From: Loripinus fragilis
Taxonomy: Eukaryota; Mollusca; Bivalvia; Lucinida; Lucinidae
DNA: 64,000 nucleotides
NCBI GenBank assembly: GCA_964019695.1
Contig: OZ026530.1
Span: 36,318,835-36,382,834, forward strand
Direction: 5' to 3'
This document shows positions 11,836-23,473 of this stretch, piece after piece (the stretch's first letter is position 1; each line of letters opens with the position of its first letter). The notes beneath the pieces are model-generated. The model searched no databases and had not been told where the DNA came from. It saw nothing but the letters and a program-made list of their open reading frames with translations. A program made the translations under genes and the position numbers.

Positions 11836-12454
11836 ATATGACATTTATTTCATTCCATGAAGCGAAAACTAATGTATATTTCATTCATTTTTTGCGTCAC
11901 TCAATGATATAAATGTCATATTCATTCCGAAAATTTGAATATCCTCTGTATTAGGTTTGTTATAGCCTGGGTCCAGTCGTCAATATTTTGGCAATATTTT
12001 CTAATGCTAATATTCTAAAAAAAAATAAGAGAATAAAAATATACCACATCAAAGGTATCGGTTGTCCATTATTGTTTCGATTAATATTGTCATTTTTGAC
12101 CAAGGAACGGAAAAATAAAAAAGAAGAAAAAATGATCAGACTGGAACCCAGGCTAGGTTTGTTAGTTTACCTGTTTTAAGTCTTTTCCTTAAGGTGCCAT
12201 TGACTGGTTTCTGATCTATCTGAAATTTCCTGCTCACATTCACTGTCTAATTTCAAATGGTTTGTTTTGTTTTTGTTTGATTTGAGGTTTTACATCCCAG
12301 TCAACAGCTATGGTCATGACACTCGTTCACCAAACCACACTTTTTCCTTGGCATTCTGGACTAGGCGGTTTAACCAGTACTTCGTACATGTACTTTCGCT
12401 TGTAACTGACAACAATATTTCTTGACTGTCAAATGGTTTGTGCATATACTTGAA

Positions 12455-12741
12455 CATATTTGATTTGATTCCTTAAGTCCCAGTCAACAATTTTTCACTT
12501 ATGTCGGGACGGATCTTCCTGGGCTGAACCATTACTAAGCAGATTTTGTTGATTTGATTGTTTACGTCCCACTCAACAATTTTTCAGTTATGTCGGGATG
12601 AGTCTTCTTGGGTTGAACCAGTACTAAGCAGAGATAAATGTGTCTTCTTTAAGGAAACTATGCAGTGCCACAGTAGAGACTCTAACCTGCAACCCCTCTG
12701 TCTCTAGACAAGCTCTCTACCACTGAGCCACTGCGCTCCCT
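12455..12741 (-). mobile_element. tRNA-derived SINE, minus strand
   Basis: Read on the minus strand it begins at 12741 with gggagcgcagtggctcagtg gtagagagc, an RNA polymerase III A-box-like string, followed by ggttgcaggttagagtc as a B-box-like string. The body contains a gtgtcttctttaaggaaac segment (elsewhere gtgtcttgctcaaggacac) and ends near tgggacgtaaacaatcaaat. A partial second body lies at 12455-12540 and a more diverged one near 12255-12400. Relatives are at 43912-44109 and 48805-48960. The conserved body recalls the shared central domains of widespread invertebrate SINEs; that placement is inference. Confidence 0.8.
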
Positions 12742-13066
12742 ACATAAATGTGTAAAATGGAAATAACAGACTACAAACCAGTCTCAAATTTCATATTCGT
12801 TTATTTGGTTTACCTGGGAAGATCATGACGTCACGACAGTAACCATAACTACCACAATTACAGGTACAGATTAATCACATAATGAGAAAATGACGTCACA
12901 ACTTTAACAAGACAACACAGTATTATAACTATAACACACATAAATGGTTTACAGACAAAATGCAATATCTATGATGATCTATTATAAGCCTCCAGATAAG
13001 AGTCCCAGGCCTCCAGATAAGAGTGTGTATTGGAAAACTATTTTCTTTATTTTTCATCCAAAACAT

Positions 13067-13131
13067 ATGTTGTGGGTACTCAAAGAACCGTCTCAATGAG
13101 ACAGTTCTTTTGAGCACCCAAAACACATGTT
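13067..13131. repeat. Hairpin of the acatatgttgt/tctcaatgaga type
   Basis: Long imperfect inverted repeat: acatatgttgtgggta, then ccgtctcaatgagac, then gcacccaaaacacatgt. It has the same architecture as the two hairpins at 59259 and 59396, down to the ctca-tgag centre and the catatgttg outer arm. Confidence 0.75.
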
Positions 13132-13338
13132 TAAATTGATGGGTAAGAAAATAATTACAATTTTACGCTCATAAAATTTGCTTATCTGGACCTATGTAAG
13201 AGTGCATAATTCAGAATTATTTTGATTTTATTCCTCAAGCAAAGCATATACTAGGCATATATCTTTCCAAAATTAGAATCCATTTCACTCAGTTTTTTAA
13301 AAGGTAACCCTAGGCTGCCTACATTGTTTACCTCAAGG

Positions 13339-13556
13339 TACAGTATTAAAATCGGGTTTAAGCAGCTACTCAAAGGAATGCCAAAGTTTGGCTTTCAAGA
13401 TCTATCATTGATTATTGCTTAATGCACATCAAAAATGTTGCAGAATGCTCCAAGACAGCATTCTGAAATACTTTCGACCTGCATTAAACTACCATCCGTC
13501 TTTAAGACCTTTGTTTTTCATATTTTGAGTGTTCGCTACAGACGGGTTTAACTATA
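13339..13556. mobile_element. TACAGT-ended MITE, copy 1 (degenerate)
   Basis: Homologous along its length to 14007-14217: shared blocks are gcttaatg, gcagaatg-tcc, gcattctg-a-tactt and cctgcattaa. The terminal inverted repeats have decayed (tacagtattaaaatcggg versus cgggtttaactata). Non-coding, about 218 bp. Confidence 0.7.
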
Positions 13557-14006
13557 AATCGCAAACAAAACAAACTAACCAGCACATGAGACTTGGTACT
13601 TATCCCATTGACGAGGAGCAAATGCTCAGACGTCTCTGGGCATCTGCCCAGTCTAAGTCTCACCAGAGAATTCACTGCTCCTGAACATAAGCATGGATGT
13701 GGCTGTAGACTCAGACCAGAATTTAGACCTGTAGCCACACTCTATAGTGTTTAACACTTATTTTTGGCAGGCATTTTTATTTGGCAATTTTGACAGTTTA
13801 ACTAAAAATAGGCAAATTAAGAGACTGTGTAATAAAGTTACACGATAAGCGATAAATGGACACATCCATGATGTTCGTATTATAGGACTATTTGGTCACT
13901 GTATCGCCACCTGGTATGCAATGTCCCGGTCTCTTATAAAGGTAACGTAGATAGGAACCAGTTGTGGGCATGGCTAGACAGTGACCCATAAGCCAATTAA
14001 TACATG

Positions 14007-14217
14007 TACAGTAAAACCTATGTAAAACAGCCACTCAAAAAGTAGACAAAACAAAGATCTTTATGACAAATATTAGCTTAATGAAGGTCGAAAATATTGA
14101 AGAATGTCCCCCTTGGAGCATTCTGCACTACTTCTAACCTGCATTAAGCGATAACTGGTCTTGAAAACCAATTTGTGTTCTTGTTGAGAGTGGCCCTTTA
14201 ACACAGGTTTTACTGTA
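14007..14217. mobile_element. TACAGT-ended MITE, copy 2
   Basis: 211 bp with imperfect inverted termini tacagtaaaacctatgtaaa and, at the other end, tttaacacaggttttactgta; arms of about 30 bp including ccactc / gagagtgg. The interior contains a palindromic gaatgtcc-ggagcattc motif. Probably a TA-inserting element. Confidence 0.85.
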
Positions 14218-14298
14218 TCTGTATCAATAAAACAACTTTAGAATGGTAGAGTATGTTTCAACTTCGGGGGAGAATCTCATTTAAGCTTGGCTTCTATT

Positions 14299-14342
14299 AA
14301 AGGAAAGAATATGCTCCCCAGAGGGAGCATATTCTTTCCTTT
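14299..14342. repeat. Perfect 20-bp hairpin
   Basis: Arms aaaggaaagaatatgctccc (14299-14318) and its exact reverse complement (14323-14342) flank a caga loop. No T tract or other terminator feature follows. It may be the core of an eroded MITE or a short fold-back. Confidence 0.9.
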
Positions 14343-14478
14343 ACGAGTAGCCCTTATGAGACTAGAAAAGACATTCAAGCAAAAAAAATCAAGAAAACGC
14401 CAAAATTAAAATACGCAAATATGTCAGGCATTAAAAATCGCCAAATTTTGAAACCGCCAATAGTAAGTGTTTTACACT

Positions 14479-14723
14479 ATATGGGCCTAGTAGTGATAAA
14501 ATCTGTCTTTAGGGTTTCCGACAAAGTGAGTTTCAAACCAGTCACCACAGTAACAGTGACTAGCTAGAAAATTGAAATTTCACCTGTAGCCAGTTTATAT
14601 ATGGTACTTTCCAAAAAGCGAATAAGAAAGGCGCTGATCAGACTGCCAGGATGCACAGGCTGCTCTGCGCCTGTGTTGTTCGCAAACCCCTGAAGACAGG
14701 TTTTCTCGCTTCGAGGCCCATAT
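14479..14723. mobile_element. ATATGGGCC-ended MITE, copy 1
   Basis: About 245 bp with termini atatgggcctagtag...ctgtctttagg and cctgaagacaggttttctcg cttcgaggcccatat. The interior matches 55252-55496 (tttccgacaaagtgag, gactagctagaaa, ctttccaaaaagcgaa, aggcgctgatcagactgc). The left terminus is more decayed than in the other copy. The interior holds the GC-rich gatcagactgc palindrome common to several elements in this window. Confidence 0.88.
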
Positions 14724-14900
14724 AAGCTTGAGTGTTTAAAGGAGGCTTTTGTGTTAACATGGGTGAAAGTTCAAAATTTCCAAAATCCTGAACTTTTGAA
14801 ACACTTATCTTAAAATTTGCAGTATGCCCACTAAATATTCACAATTTCAAGTTTCAATGGTTAAATGTCCTTAGACAGACAAAGTAAATCAGAGAAGCTA

Positions 14901-14923
14901 NNNNNNNNNNNNNNNNNNNNNNN
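14901..14923. other. Assembly gap (23 N)
   Basis: Exactly 23 undetermined bases. The same size occurs at two other places, so the length is probably a placeholder. Confidence 0.99.
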
Positions 14924-15713
14924 TAATGTTTATAATACCTATATAAAGCATTTGAATCCATTGAAAAACAAAACAACCCGAAATCTACTGCGATTACTTA
15001 TTTAAGTCACTATTTATAACTATTCAGATAAGAAAAAGAGAAAAGTCAAAAGATTATAATGAAAATATTTTTTTTGGCAAAAACCCTCAAAGATATTCAT
15101 TTTAATTTTGTGTTCACTGCTCTGAGCCCCCGAAAAGGACTCGAAAAAGTGGAAACATTATCAAAAATGACATATATAAAATTTTTGGGAAAATTTCATT
15201 TTTCATGCTCACTTTTAAAAAAATATTTATACACTAAATGCCTTAAAAGATTTATTTACCTAAAAAGGATGGAAATAATAGGAATCCCATGTATAACCAA
15301 AAAAACTAGCATGTTTTAAATGCTCAAACCATAGAGCACTTTTCAAGCATATTTTTGACTTTCATGCTTTTGCTCTTATTATATAAGAAAATAACGAAAG
15401 ACAAAAAAAATTGTGTTGGAGATGATATGATACCTGACCTCTTGCCAAACAACATATCAAAACCACCCAAAAATACCGGGCTCAACAGCCTAATTCTCAT
15501 TTTCAAGCTCACCAATGTATATGGAAAATTTCTCATGCATCAAATAGAAAATCCTTAAACTATTATAACATTCAGGACTGATGATGTGGAGACTGTCCTT
15601 CCACTCTACAAGAGAGAATGGGCATTAACCAGACCATTACAGCCCCATATAAAAGGAACACAATATCCATGTAACTTTTTCATGCTCTGGCCTACCAATA
15701 AAAATAATCATAC

Positions 15714-16885
15714 TATACTATTGCCATAAAGTTAAGCATACTCCATTTGATAACACCACTTAGGATTTAGAAACGGTAAGAAAGGAAACTTTTGAGAAAT
15801 ACCAAAATTCAATGAAAACAGCAAGGAGGCCAAGAGTCGGCAAAATTTTTACATTTTGGCAGCGATAGTTGTAATTTCTTCAAAACTTTCTCTTTGGAGC
15901 ATACACTTTCAGGATATGGTGTAAAAAAGTCACGAAATGGTTCATAATAATCCACTACTTCCGGTTTATGTTGTGTATAGCATTCACACTGTCGAATAAC
16001 AACTTGGCGCATTTTCATTATTAAATTAACTGGGTACATGCGTTCAAGACATGAAATCCTGTCCCACTCCTGCAGTAGAGTCTAGCAAAATTCACAATGG
16101 TTTTGATACGGCTGGTTCTCGGTTTCAAACACGTCAGCCGAGCTTGTCCCATACGTGTTCGATAGGGTTCAAGTCCGGCAACAAGCTCGGCCATGGAAAA
16201 CTAGTGATGTATTGTTGATTTCTGTATTCCTCGATGGTTAGAGTACAGTGAGGTCTTGCAATGTCACCTCAGAGCACCATGCTCTGGCCATCTAGCGAGT
16301 CCAAAGGTGACCTAACACCAGATTCCAGGATTTTGTCCTGGTACTTTTGAGCGTTCAAAGTCCCAGTAACCACCTTTAACTGTATCAGGTGGTCGTCAGA
16401 TAATGCACCACGTACCATAATGCTTAAGTAACAATTCCTTACACTCAAGAATCAATGTAGACTGTTTCTTTTTTTGTCATACTGCCACTCTCTCTATGTT
16501 CTTTCAATGGTCTGCTTACAACACTCTGAGACACGTTAAATACCCTTGCAATGTCATCTTGTTTCATAACAGCGTTCCTAATGGCAATTGTACACATTCT
16601 GTCCTCTTTTTTCTTTGTAGATTTATCCAACAAACGCGTTTTTAAGGCTATTTCATGACTCACCAGCAAAAGAAATTCTTTCTTGAATATCAACTCCTGG
16701 ACAGTACTGTGTCGTAAGCTTCCCGTTCATGGACAGTAGTGAATGAAACTAATCGAACTTATCCAAATTTGGTAGCCAAAAATACAAGTGTATACATCGA
16801 ATAAAACCCAAAACTAAAATTATTTTTCCATACTTCGATAATCGGAATCGTATAAAAATATGCTAAACTTTATGGCAATAGTATA
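15714..16885 (-). mobile_element. Tc1/mariner element, internally deleted
   Basis: Inverted termini tactattgccataaagttaag (left, from 15717) and cttaactttatggcaatagta-like (right, ending near 16885), about 27 bp, next to TA dinucleotides, enclose a minus-strand transposase remnant. At about 1.17 kb it is short for a Tc1-like element, which fits the internal deletion seen in the coding remnant. It lies within sequence related to the 5' region of the L1-like LINE at 22-27 kb, so it inserted into an older repeat. Confidence 0.9.
16040..16693 (-). pseudogene. Tc1-like transposase remnant
   Basis: Reading down the minus strand, an 82-codon ORF starting at 16693 carries an N-terminal helix-turn-helix region with KQDDIARVFNVSQSVVSR. 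After its stop (16445) similarity resumes with VRGALSDDHL, VVTGTLNAQKYQDKIL, a degraded D-x-ARPH motif (GDIARPHCT) and DLNPIEHVWDKLG near 16155, the block bearing the last catalytic Glu of the DD34E triad. The portion with the first catalytic Asp is missing, and stops or frameshifts break the rest, so no active enzyme is possible. Tc1 transposases cut and paste TA-flanked elements in the nucleus. Confidence 0.9.
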
Positions 16886-16910
16886 TATATAAACCTACAC
16901 AGATCTCAAA

Positions 16911-16962
16911 AATATCTCTGATACCCGGCCCCACCAATTGTGGGAACCGATATCAGAGATTC
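16911..16962. repeat. Hairpin
   Basis: Imperfect inverted repeat aatatctctgatacc ... ggaaccgatatcagagatt around ccccaccaattgtggg. It lies immediately beyond the Tc1 element. Confidence 0.8.
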
Positions 16963-17345
16963 TATCCCCACCCAAAATCCCTCTTTTAATGCCATTATCC
17001 GATTCATGCTCAGGTCCATTATTCTTCCTCATGCTCCAAAGTTTCTATGTATATACAGACTTTTTAAACGTTTATTTAGGGGGTATTCATGGAGGAGAGA
17101 TGCCACCCCTAAAAAAGAGAGGGACGGCACCTTTCATCCATCCGGAACCCAAACTGGACCATTTACATGGTCATGCACCTTTCCAATGCCATACTCTAAA
17201 CTAATAAATAGAGAAAATGGTGGGGATAGAGAGCCAGCTATCCAAAGGATGAATGGATCTCTATGGCAACCACCAAACATATGGCCAGGAAAAATTATCA
17301 GAAAAGTTTACAGGTACAGGCATTTTGTGAAGAAAAGGGTTTGAC
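16963..17345 (+). repeat. Fragment related to the LINE 5' monomer
   Basis: The segment gccagctatccaaaggatga then tggatctctatggcaa-ca-cca matches the monomers at 22450-22500 and 23070-23110 (ccagctatccaaaggatag, ggacctctatggcaatcatc). The upstream ggaggagagatgccacccc and recurring ttcatgctc motifs also resemble the monomer. A 134-codon ORF overlaps it but has no recognisable domain. Confidence 0.55.
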
Positions 17346-18289
17346 ATTTGATTAAGGGTCATTTGGTATGCTGAATCCAAAAATCAATGATGGCAAGCTG
17401 AGAAATGACGTCTTAATGGCATAATTTGCATACTTTCAAAATGGTTGCAAAAAACATGGAATTTGACATTTTACTAAATATTTTATATTTTTACTATTTT
17501 TTTATCCAAAATTATTAGTATTATGTCCTAAGATGGTTATACCCTTAGAGTACATGGTTTTGGCGACAATTTTCATAATGAGTCCAGACTTTTACCGTAT
17601 TCATAGTAACTAATGTTGATTTAGTCTATAAAATCACATATACACTTGCCTTATTCACTTATCCTGCTATTTAAATGTAAGTTTTATTCATAGCACGATT
17701 TTGGACTGTTTAACAGCTTTTTAAGTAATAAATGATAAAAAACTTCGATAATCAACAAGTTACTTTGTTTTAAAACAAATATGCTATAGTATCCATGACG
17801 AATATACGTCACATTTTGTATCTATAAAAAGTAACAGCATGTACATTCCTAAGCACCCTAGGGTCTAATTAGACCAAGCTTGCACCATCAGAAAAAACTT
17901 CTAATGTGTGTCAAATTGTTTTGTGAGATCACCTAAATGTAGAAAAAATATTGCCTTAAAGTATGAACCCACTTGAACTATGTGAACTGATATGGTTTCC
18001 ATGGTTACACATGAAGAATAGGGATGTCCCTACAAAAAAACTCATAACTCAGCGGCAGCAGCGGCAGCAGCTCTTTCTAAACTTTTAAGCTTGGAACAAA
18101 TTGAGTGGTTAGACATATGACTTCCATCCGATGTTCAGATATGCAAATTAGCAAATTATGCAAATTATCAGATATGCATGTTCATACTTATTAATGAAAC
18201 AATTAGAAATAAGACAAATCGTGAAAAATTGTCTAGAACAATTAAAAGATGTGATAGGATTTTAGAAGTAGACCCCACTAATTTCTCAA
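17346..18289. other. No gene recognised
   Basis: AT-rich. A small gcggcagcagcggcagcagc run occurs at 18053-18073. It leads into the ~180-bp degenerate array. Confidence 0.45.
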
Positions 18290-18453
18290 CGTTTTTCTCT
18301 CATTTCTAATGTTTACATTAATAATAATAAATATAAAAATTGGATAATTTCACACAGGGACTATTGAGTAAAGAAAAATGTCTTAGCTTTAAGTCGGTAC
18401 CAAGTGCCGTTGTCTAAGAATATTAGCAGCTACGATATGAGTAATTCTGTATG

Positions 18454-20018
18454 TACAGCTGCTTTACAAAATTTTTATAGATAGCGATTTTTGTCATAAT
18501 TATTTACATACCCTATACTTGTTTGAGAGTCTGTAATAAACTTATGCTTTATTTGATATATGATTTATTTCTGCTCCTGTATGCACGACATTACTAGTTA
18601 TATTGAGTAAAAATATGGCTTGTTTTTGCAGATGTTTTGTATCAAGTTTTAACTTCTAAAAAAATTGATCATTTTTTTAGCAAATCAAAGTTGCTTATCA
18701 AAACTCTATTTCGAATTATGAGATAATAAAGAGAGCAGCAAAGAAAACTGTGGTGGGAATCTATAAAGTAATGTATACGGTACATTGTGAAAATACTTTA
18801 AGAATTGAAGCTATCGAGTGTATCAACAATGAATCACTTGATTGACTTGGGTGTATGTGCACTAGTAGGTTTCACAAATTATATCATTTTACATAATTAC
18901 TTTAAAAGATATTTTAAGTGCATTTTGGGTGTTCAAATTTTATGCTACATAGCAAGAGCCCAATTATTAGATAAAAGGCCAAAATGAACGTACAGTCCTG
19001 CCGTACAGTTAAATGGCCAAGAGGGTTTGAAATTGTATTAAAATTGGGAAAATGTCATCTTTCAGATGAATCCATACTCTAAGCCTATTTCTTTTGCAAA
19101 CCTATTCCCATCTGGCGTCTGAAACACGAACGAATTTATCCACATTACATTGATGGATGGGTAAAAAAACCCACTGGAGTCGTATTCAGGGGACTATCTT
19201 GTAACTTTGAAAGGAGTTATTCAACTTAAGATTGTTAACGAAACAATCACCAGTAAGGCATATCAGGATAATATCAAAAGCGATATAAAACTCCAATATG
19301 AATCACGCGTGAATATTTAAAGAGATATTGCAAGGTGCGTTGTCTTGTTGAATGCTTGGGGTATAGTGCATTCATATTGGAGTTTTACATCGCTATTGAT
19401 ATTATCCTGATATGCATTACTGGTGATTGTTCCATTACCAAGCTTAAGTTGAGAGACCCCTATAAAAGTTATGAGATAGTCCCCTCAATTGGCCTTTCTC
19501 CTTATTATTGGGCTCTTACTATGTAGCATCAAATTTGAACACAAAAAATGCAATTGAATTATCTTTTGACAGTAATTATATAAAATTATATAATTTGTGC
19601 AACCTACTAGTGCACATACACCAAAGTCAATCAAGTGATTCATTGTTGATACACTCGACAGCTTCAATTCTTAAAGTATTTTCACAATGTACCGTATACA
19701 TTACTTTATAGATTCCCACCACAGTTTTCTTTACTGCTCTCCTTATTATCTCATAATTCGAAATAGAGTTTTGATAAGCAAATTTGATTTGCGAAAAATA
19801 TGATCAACTTTTTTAGAAGTTAAAACTTGATACAAAACATCTGCAAAAACAAGCCATATTTTTACTCACTATAATTAGATGTGTCGTGCAATCAGGAGCA
19901 GAAATAAATCATACCTCTAACAAAGCACAAGTTTATTACAAACACTCAAACAAGTATAGGGTATGTGAATAATTATGACAAAAATCGCTACCTATAAAAA
20001 TTTTGGAAAGCAGCTGTA
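18454..20018. mobile_element. Fold-back element, copy 1
   Basis: A 1.56-kb structure whose left arm (18454 to about 19305) and right arm (about 19366 to 20018) are reverse complements. Outer ends are tacagctgctttacaaa and tttggaaagcagctgta; the inner part pairs as well (gcatatcaggataatatc / gatattatcctgatatgc). The right arm lacks about 190 bp corresponding to roughly 18985-19195. Both arms therefore encode the same short spurious peptide (MKLSSVSTMNHLID). It sits inside the ~180-bp array, with tgtaca at both edges. No transposase is present. Confidence 0.93.
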
Positions 20019-20959
20019 CACTCCTTTAATTTATAACCATTTTTTCTCTCATTTCTAACACATAAATAAATATTCAAGAATTTAATCATAAAATGATTAG
20101 CATATCCAATCATGGTATAAATGTGATATGTCTTAGCATTTATTGGGTACCATGTTTGTTAGTCTATGACAATTAGCAGATGAGATAAAGGTAATTTTGT
20201 AGATATACCAATTTTATTTTTTTTTGCATTTTTTCTTTCTTTTTTAATGTTTTCATTAATATTCACAAATATGCAAATTAGATTTGTATAGTAGACTATT
20301 TGCTTGAATTACTATGACTACACTTTCATTGGTACCTATTTTGGAAGTCTATTGTAGTTAGCAGCTGACAATATGGGTTATGTTGTACGTACACTCATTT
20401 AACTTTTCTACCAATTCTCTCTTATTTCTAATGTTAGCATTGATATTCACGAATTTGAAAATTAGATAATTTGTATTATAATTTATGCTATTGGTTTAAA
20501 GTTTTATTTCTCAACTTTTATTTGGTAAGAAGTTTGGTAGTCTAGAATAGTTAGCAGCTAATGTTTAGGTAATGTTGTACATATCACCCCATCATTTTTC
20601 TGTCATTTTCTCTAATGTCTCATGTTTTCATAAATTTTCATAAATATTTAAATTAGATTATTTGCATATCATAACATTTGATAAAGCACTTTGTCCAGGC
20701 TTTAATTTGGTACCCAGTTTAATTGACTAGATAAATGGATAGTTTGTATAGGTACACCCCTTATTTTCCTACGAATTTTCTTTTATTACTATTTTCTTTA
20801 TTGGCTGAAAATTTGCATATCAGCACATTAAATAAAAGGACTATGTCTTGGATTTAATTTGGTACCCACTTCGGTGGTCTAGGATGAGTTGCTGCTTAGA
20901 TACGAATCATTTTATAACTGCAGCCCTTTCCTTTAGAATCCTATTATGGATTTTCACAT

Positions 20960-21350
20960 TATTGGGGGGGGGAGGGGGGTTGTAAATTGTTTAAGGCAAA
21001 CCTCCCTGAGCCAGTATTTTCTTTGCTATATAGCGACCATTTAGTTTCGCGAGTAACTGACAACTTGCTTTTCTTGAATAAGTGGATGAGGGAAATATCA
21101 GAGAAAGAATGTGCATCGATCTCGGGTCTGCTTGCAATTGAAGGGGACATGCCTCTGGCCCAGCTATTGTGCCAGATGGGTTGCCATGGACACCATGCAA
21201 TTTTTCTGTTATCCTAACATGTTTATTTTAGGAAACAATATCTTTTTGGCATTAAGTGTCCCACTGAACAATTTTGCATCCATGAGTAATAATTGTCCCT
21301 GTGTGCAAGGTAAGTCTAATAAAACCCTCCCTAGGTGTGTGTGAGGAGGG
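20960..21350. other. Block of different composition inside the array
   Basis: This part does not match the surrounding 180-bp units. It has a G-rich start, overlapping ORFs of 76 and 77 codons (plus) and 69 codons (minus), and a good donor-like aag then gtaagt near 21309. No domain is recognisable and no acceptor or second exon can be shown. It may be an insertion into the array or an eroded exon-like fragment. Confidence 0.35.
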
Positions 21351-22284
21351 GGGTTAGTTATTCCATAATTTTACCTCAATTTTTAATTTCATTAATATTC
21401 ATGAATATGCAAATGAGATTATTTTATATATGACTATTGGATGAATGAACTTGTCAATTTGTATTACTAATGATATAATAACATGCAGCAAGGACAGTTT
21501 GGGGCAGAATTCAGTTTATATTCTTAAAATATATTTTTCCTTATTTTCTCAAATTTTCATAAATATAATATTGATAAATTTGCAAATTAGATAATTGATC
21601 TGAATATGAGACCATCCCATCGGATGAATTGGTTATGTAAGCTTTAATTTGTTAGCAAGTTTAATAGTGTAGGGCAAGTTGCTGATGAGATGCGGGTCAT
21701 TTTGTTGGTACAAGCCCACTTTCCTTAAAATCGCATTTACCCCCCCCCCCCTTAGCTGAAAATTGCAGAATATGTTTAAATTGCCATATTTCCCTGCAAA
21801 AAATAGTGATATCATTGCGATGCATGCTCTCATTTTGATGAAATCATTCCTGGCACATTTGGGCCAGATAATAAGCACGTACTAACAAGAAAAAACCTTA
21901 ACTAAGTCAGAAGCAATACTATCTGCTCATGAGAAGATGGTTTTGGATTGATTTGTTCCAGTTTGGCATCCTTAACACGTTACTCTACTGATTTGTATTG
22001 ATTTTTCTTCAAATTGGCGGCCATCTTGAAAATTTGCAAATCAGAAAGTGAAGACGCCATTTTTCAGCTTACCAACTTAGCATTCCTAAATACCCCTGAT
22101 AGGTATCTCAAAACCTTTTCTTCACAAAATGCCTGTACCTTCTTAAATAAGCGTCTTTTTCTAATTTATTTCCTGACTAATACTCTACATATTTATACAT
22201 AAATCAAATAGACCGTCATGCTCATGCGCATGCACCAACTTTCTATTGTATATCTCACTCATATTGAGTTACCTACATAATGGG

Positions 22285-23455
22285 GAAAGGGGGAATAACG
22301 GATGGGGATGGCGGTCTGACCTTCTAAAGGAAGGATGGACCGCATCGTCCGATCTATAGCTTGTGGACTTGAAGGAGTCCAGGATCATATTTTCATGCAT
22401 TTTTCTCATGCCATATGCTGATTTGAGGACTAGAGAAAGTGATTGGGATAGAAGTCCAGCTATCCAAAGGATAGATGGACCTCTATGGCAATCATCCAAC
22501 TCATACCCCAGAACCCTGAATAACCTGAGTTATAACCAGCCATGCTCTATAATATTTTCATGTACACTATGCTTTCAAATATTTATAAAATATAAGAGAA
22601 CATATGAGACAGAGGATGGGGCTGGTGGCTTGGCCACCTGAGGGGGGAGCAGGCTACCACATTCATCATCGCAATCATGCACAAAACCTTATTCATGCTC
22701 ATGCATATGTGTGGATCAAATCCCCAAAAATCCTTGTTCTGAGTATGGTGGGAAGGTAGTCAGACTACCGCATGGGGAGGGAGGCCTCCACACCCGTCGC
22801 CACAATCATGCATAAATTATTATCTATGCTCATGCTCATACACAAATGTAACATTGTATATTCACTCATTTTGAATTATATCTGCATAATGAGGAAAGAG
22901 GGGAATAAAGGATGGGGATGGCGGTCTGACCTTTCAAAGGATGGATGCCATGCAATCATCCCATTTACATCTTGTTGACTGGAAGGAGTCAATGATCATA
23001 TTTTCGTGCTTTCTTCTCATGCAATATGCTGATTTGAGGAGGAGGGAAAGTGATTGGGAAAGGGGTCCAGCTACCCAAAGGATAGATGGACCTCTATGGA
23101 AATTATCCAACTCATGCCCCAGAACCCTGAAGACTCTGACTTATAGCCTGTCATGCTCGAAAACATTTTCATGCACACTATGCTATCAAACATTTATAGA
23201 CTCTAAGAGAACATATGAGGTAGAGGATGGAGGTTGTGGCTTGGCCATTCTACGGGAGGACAAGCCACCACGTCCATCATCGCATTCATGCACAAAACCT
23301 AGTTCAAGTTCATGCACATGTGTGGATCAAATTCCCAGTTCTGAGTATGGTGAGGGAGGGAGTCTGACTACCGCAGAGGGACGCAGACCTCCACACCCAT
23401 CACCAAAATATGCATACATTATTATTCATGCTCACGCTCATGCATTAAAACTTTA
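22285..23455 (+). repeat. Two tandem 610-bp 5' monomers of the LINE
   Basis: The block gatggggatggcggtctgacc occurs at 22301 and again at 22911, and the whole following sequence keeps a 610-bp offset (catattttc-tgc-tttctc, ccagctacccaaaggatag, ggacctctatgg, ttttcatg-acactatgct, tcatgcacaaaacct, gtgtggatcaaat). The second monomer runs to the start of the endonuclease remnant. Tandem 5' monomers act as promoter units in some L1 families; a promoter role here is inference. Overlapping ORFs of 92 and 171 codons are probably incidental, although a degenerate ORF1 cannot be ruled out. Confidence 0.85.
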
Positions 23456-23473
23456 GGCAACCCTCCTTCTTCC

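Larger units (their letters stand above)
18290..21735 (+). repeat. Degenerate ~180-bp tandem array
   Basis: Units of roughly 165-195 bp share the order: tttctctcatttctaatgtt, ttcattaatattca-aaat, atgcaaattagataatttg, gtcttggctttaatttggtacc, agtttggtagtcta-gatagttagcagct, and gggtaattttgtacata. Clear units start near 18292, 20037, 20225, 20420, 20605, 20775, 21365 and 21545. The first unit is separated from the rest by a 1.56-kb fold-back element (18454-20018), and a more GC-balanced block interrupts the array at about 20960-21350. The array is old and not recognised. Confidence 0.8.

Noticed and set aside
20987..21344. Possible exon with ORFs of 76-77 codons and a gtaagt donor at 21309
   Set aside because: No recognisable domain, no acceptor or partner exon, and it is embedded in a tandem array.
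22941..23456. 171-codon plus-strand ORF as a possible host or LINE ORF1 protein
   Set aside because: It lies in the second 610-bp monomer, the equivalent ORF in the first monomer is broken, and no coiled-coil, RRM or zinc-knuckle motif is visible. A decayed ORF1 remains possible but unsupported.
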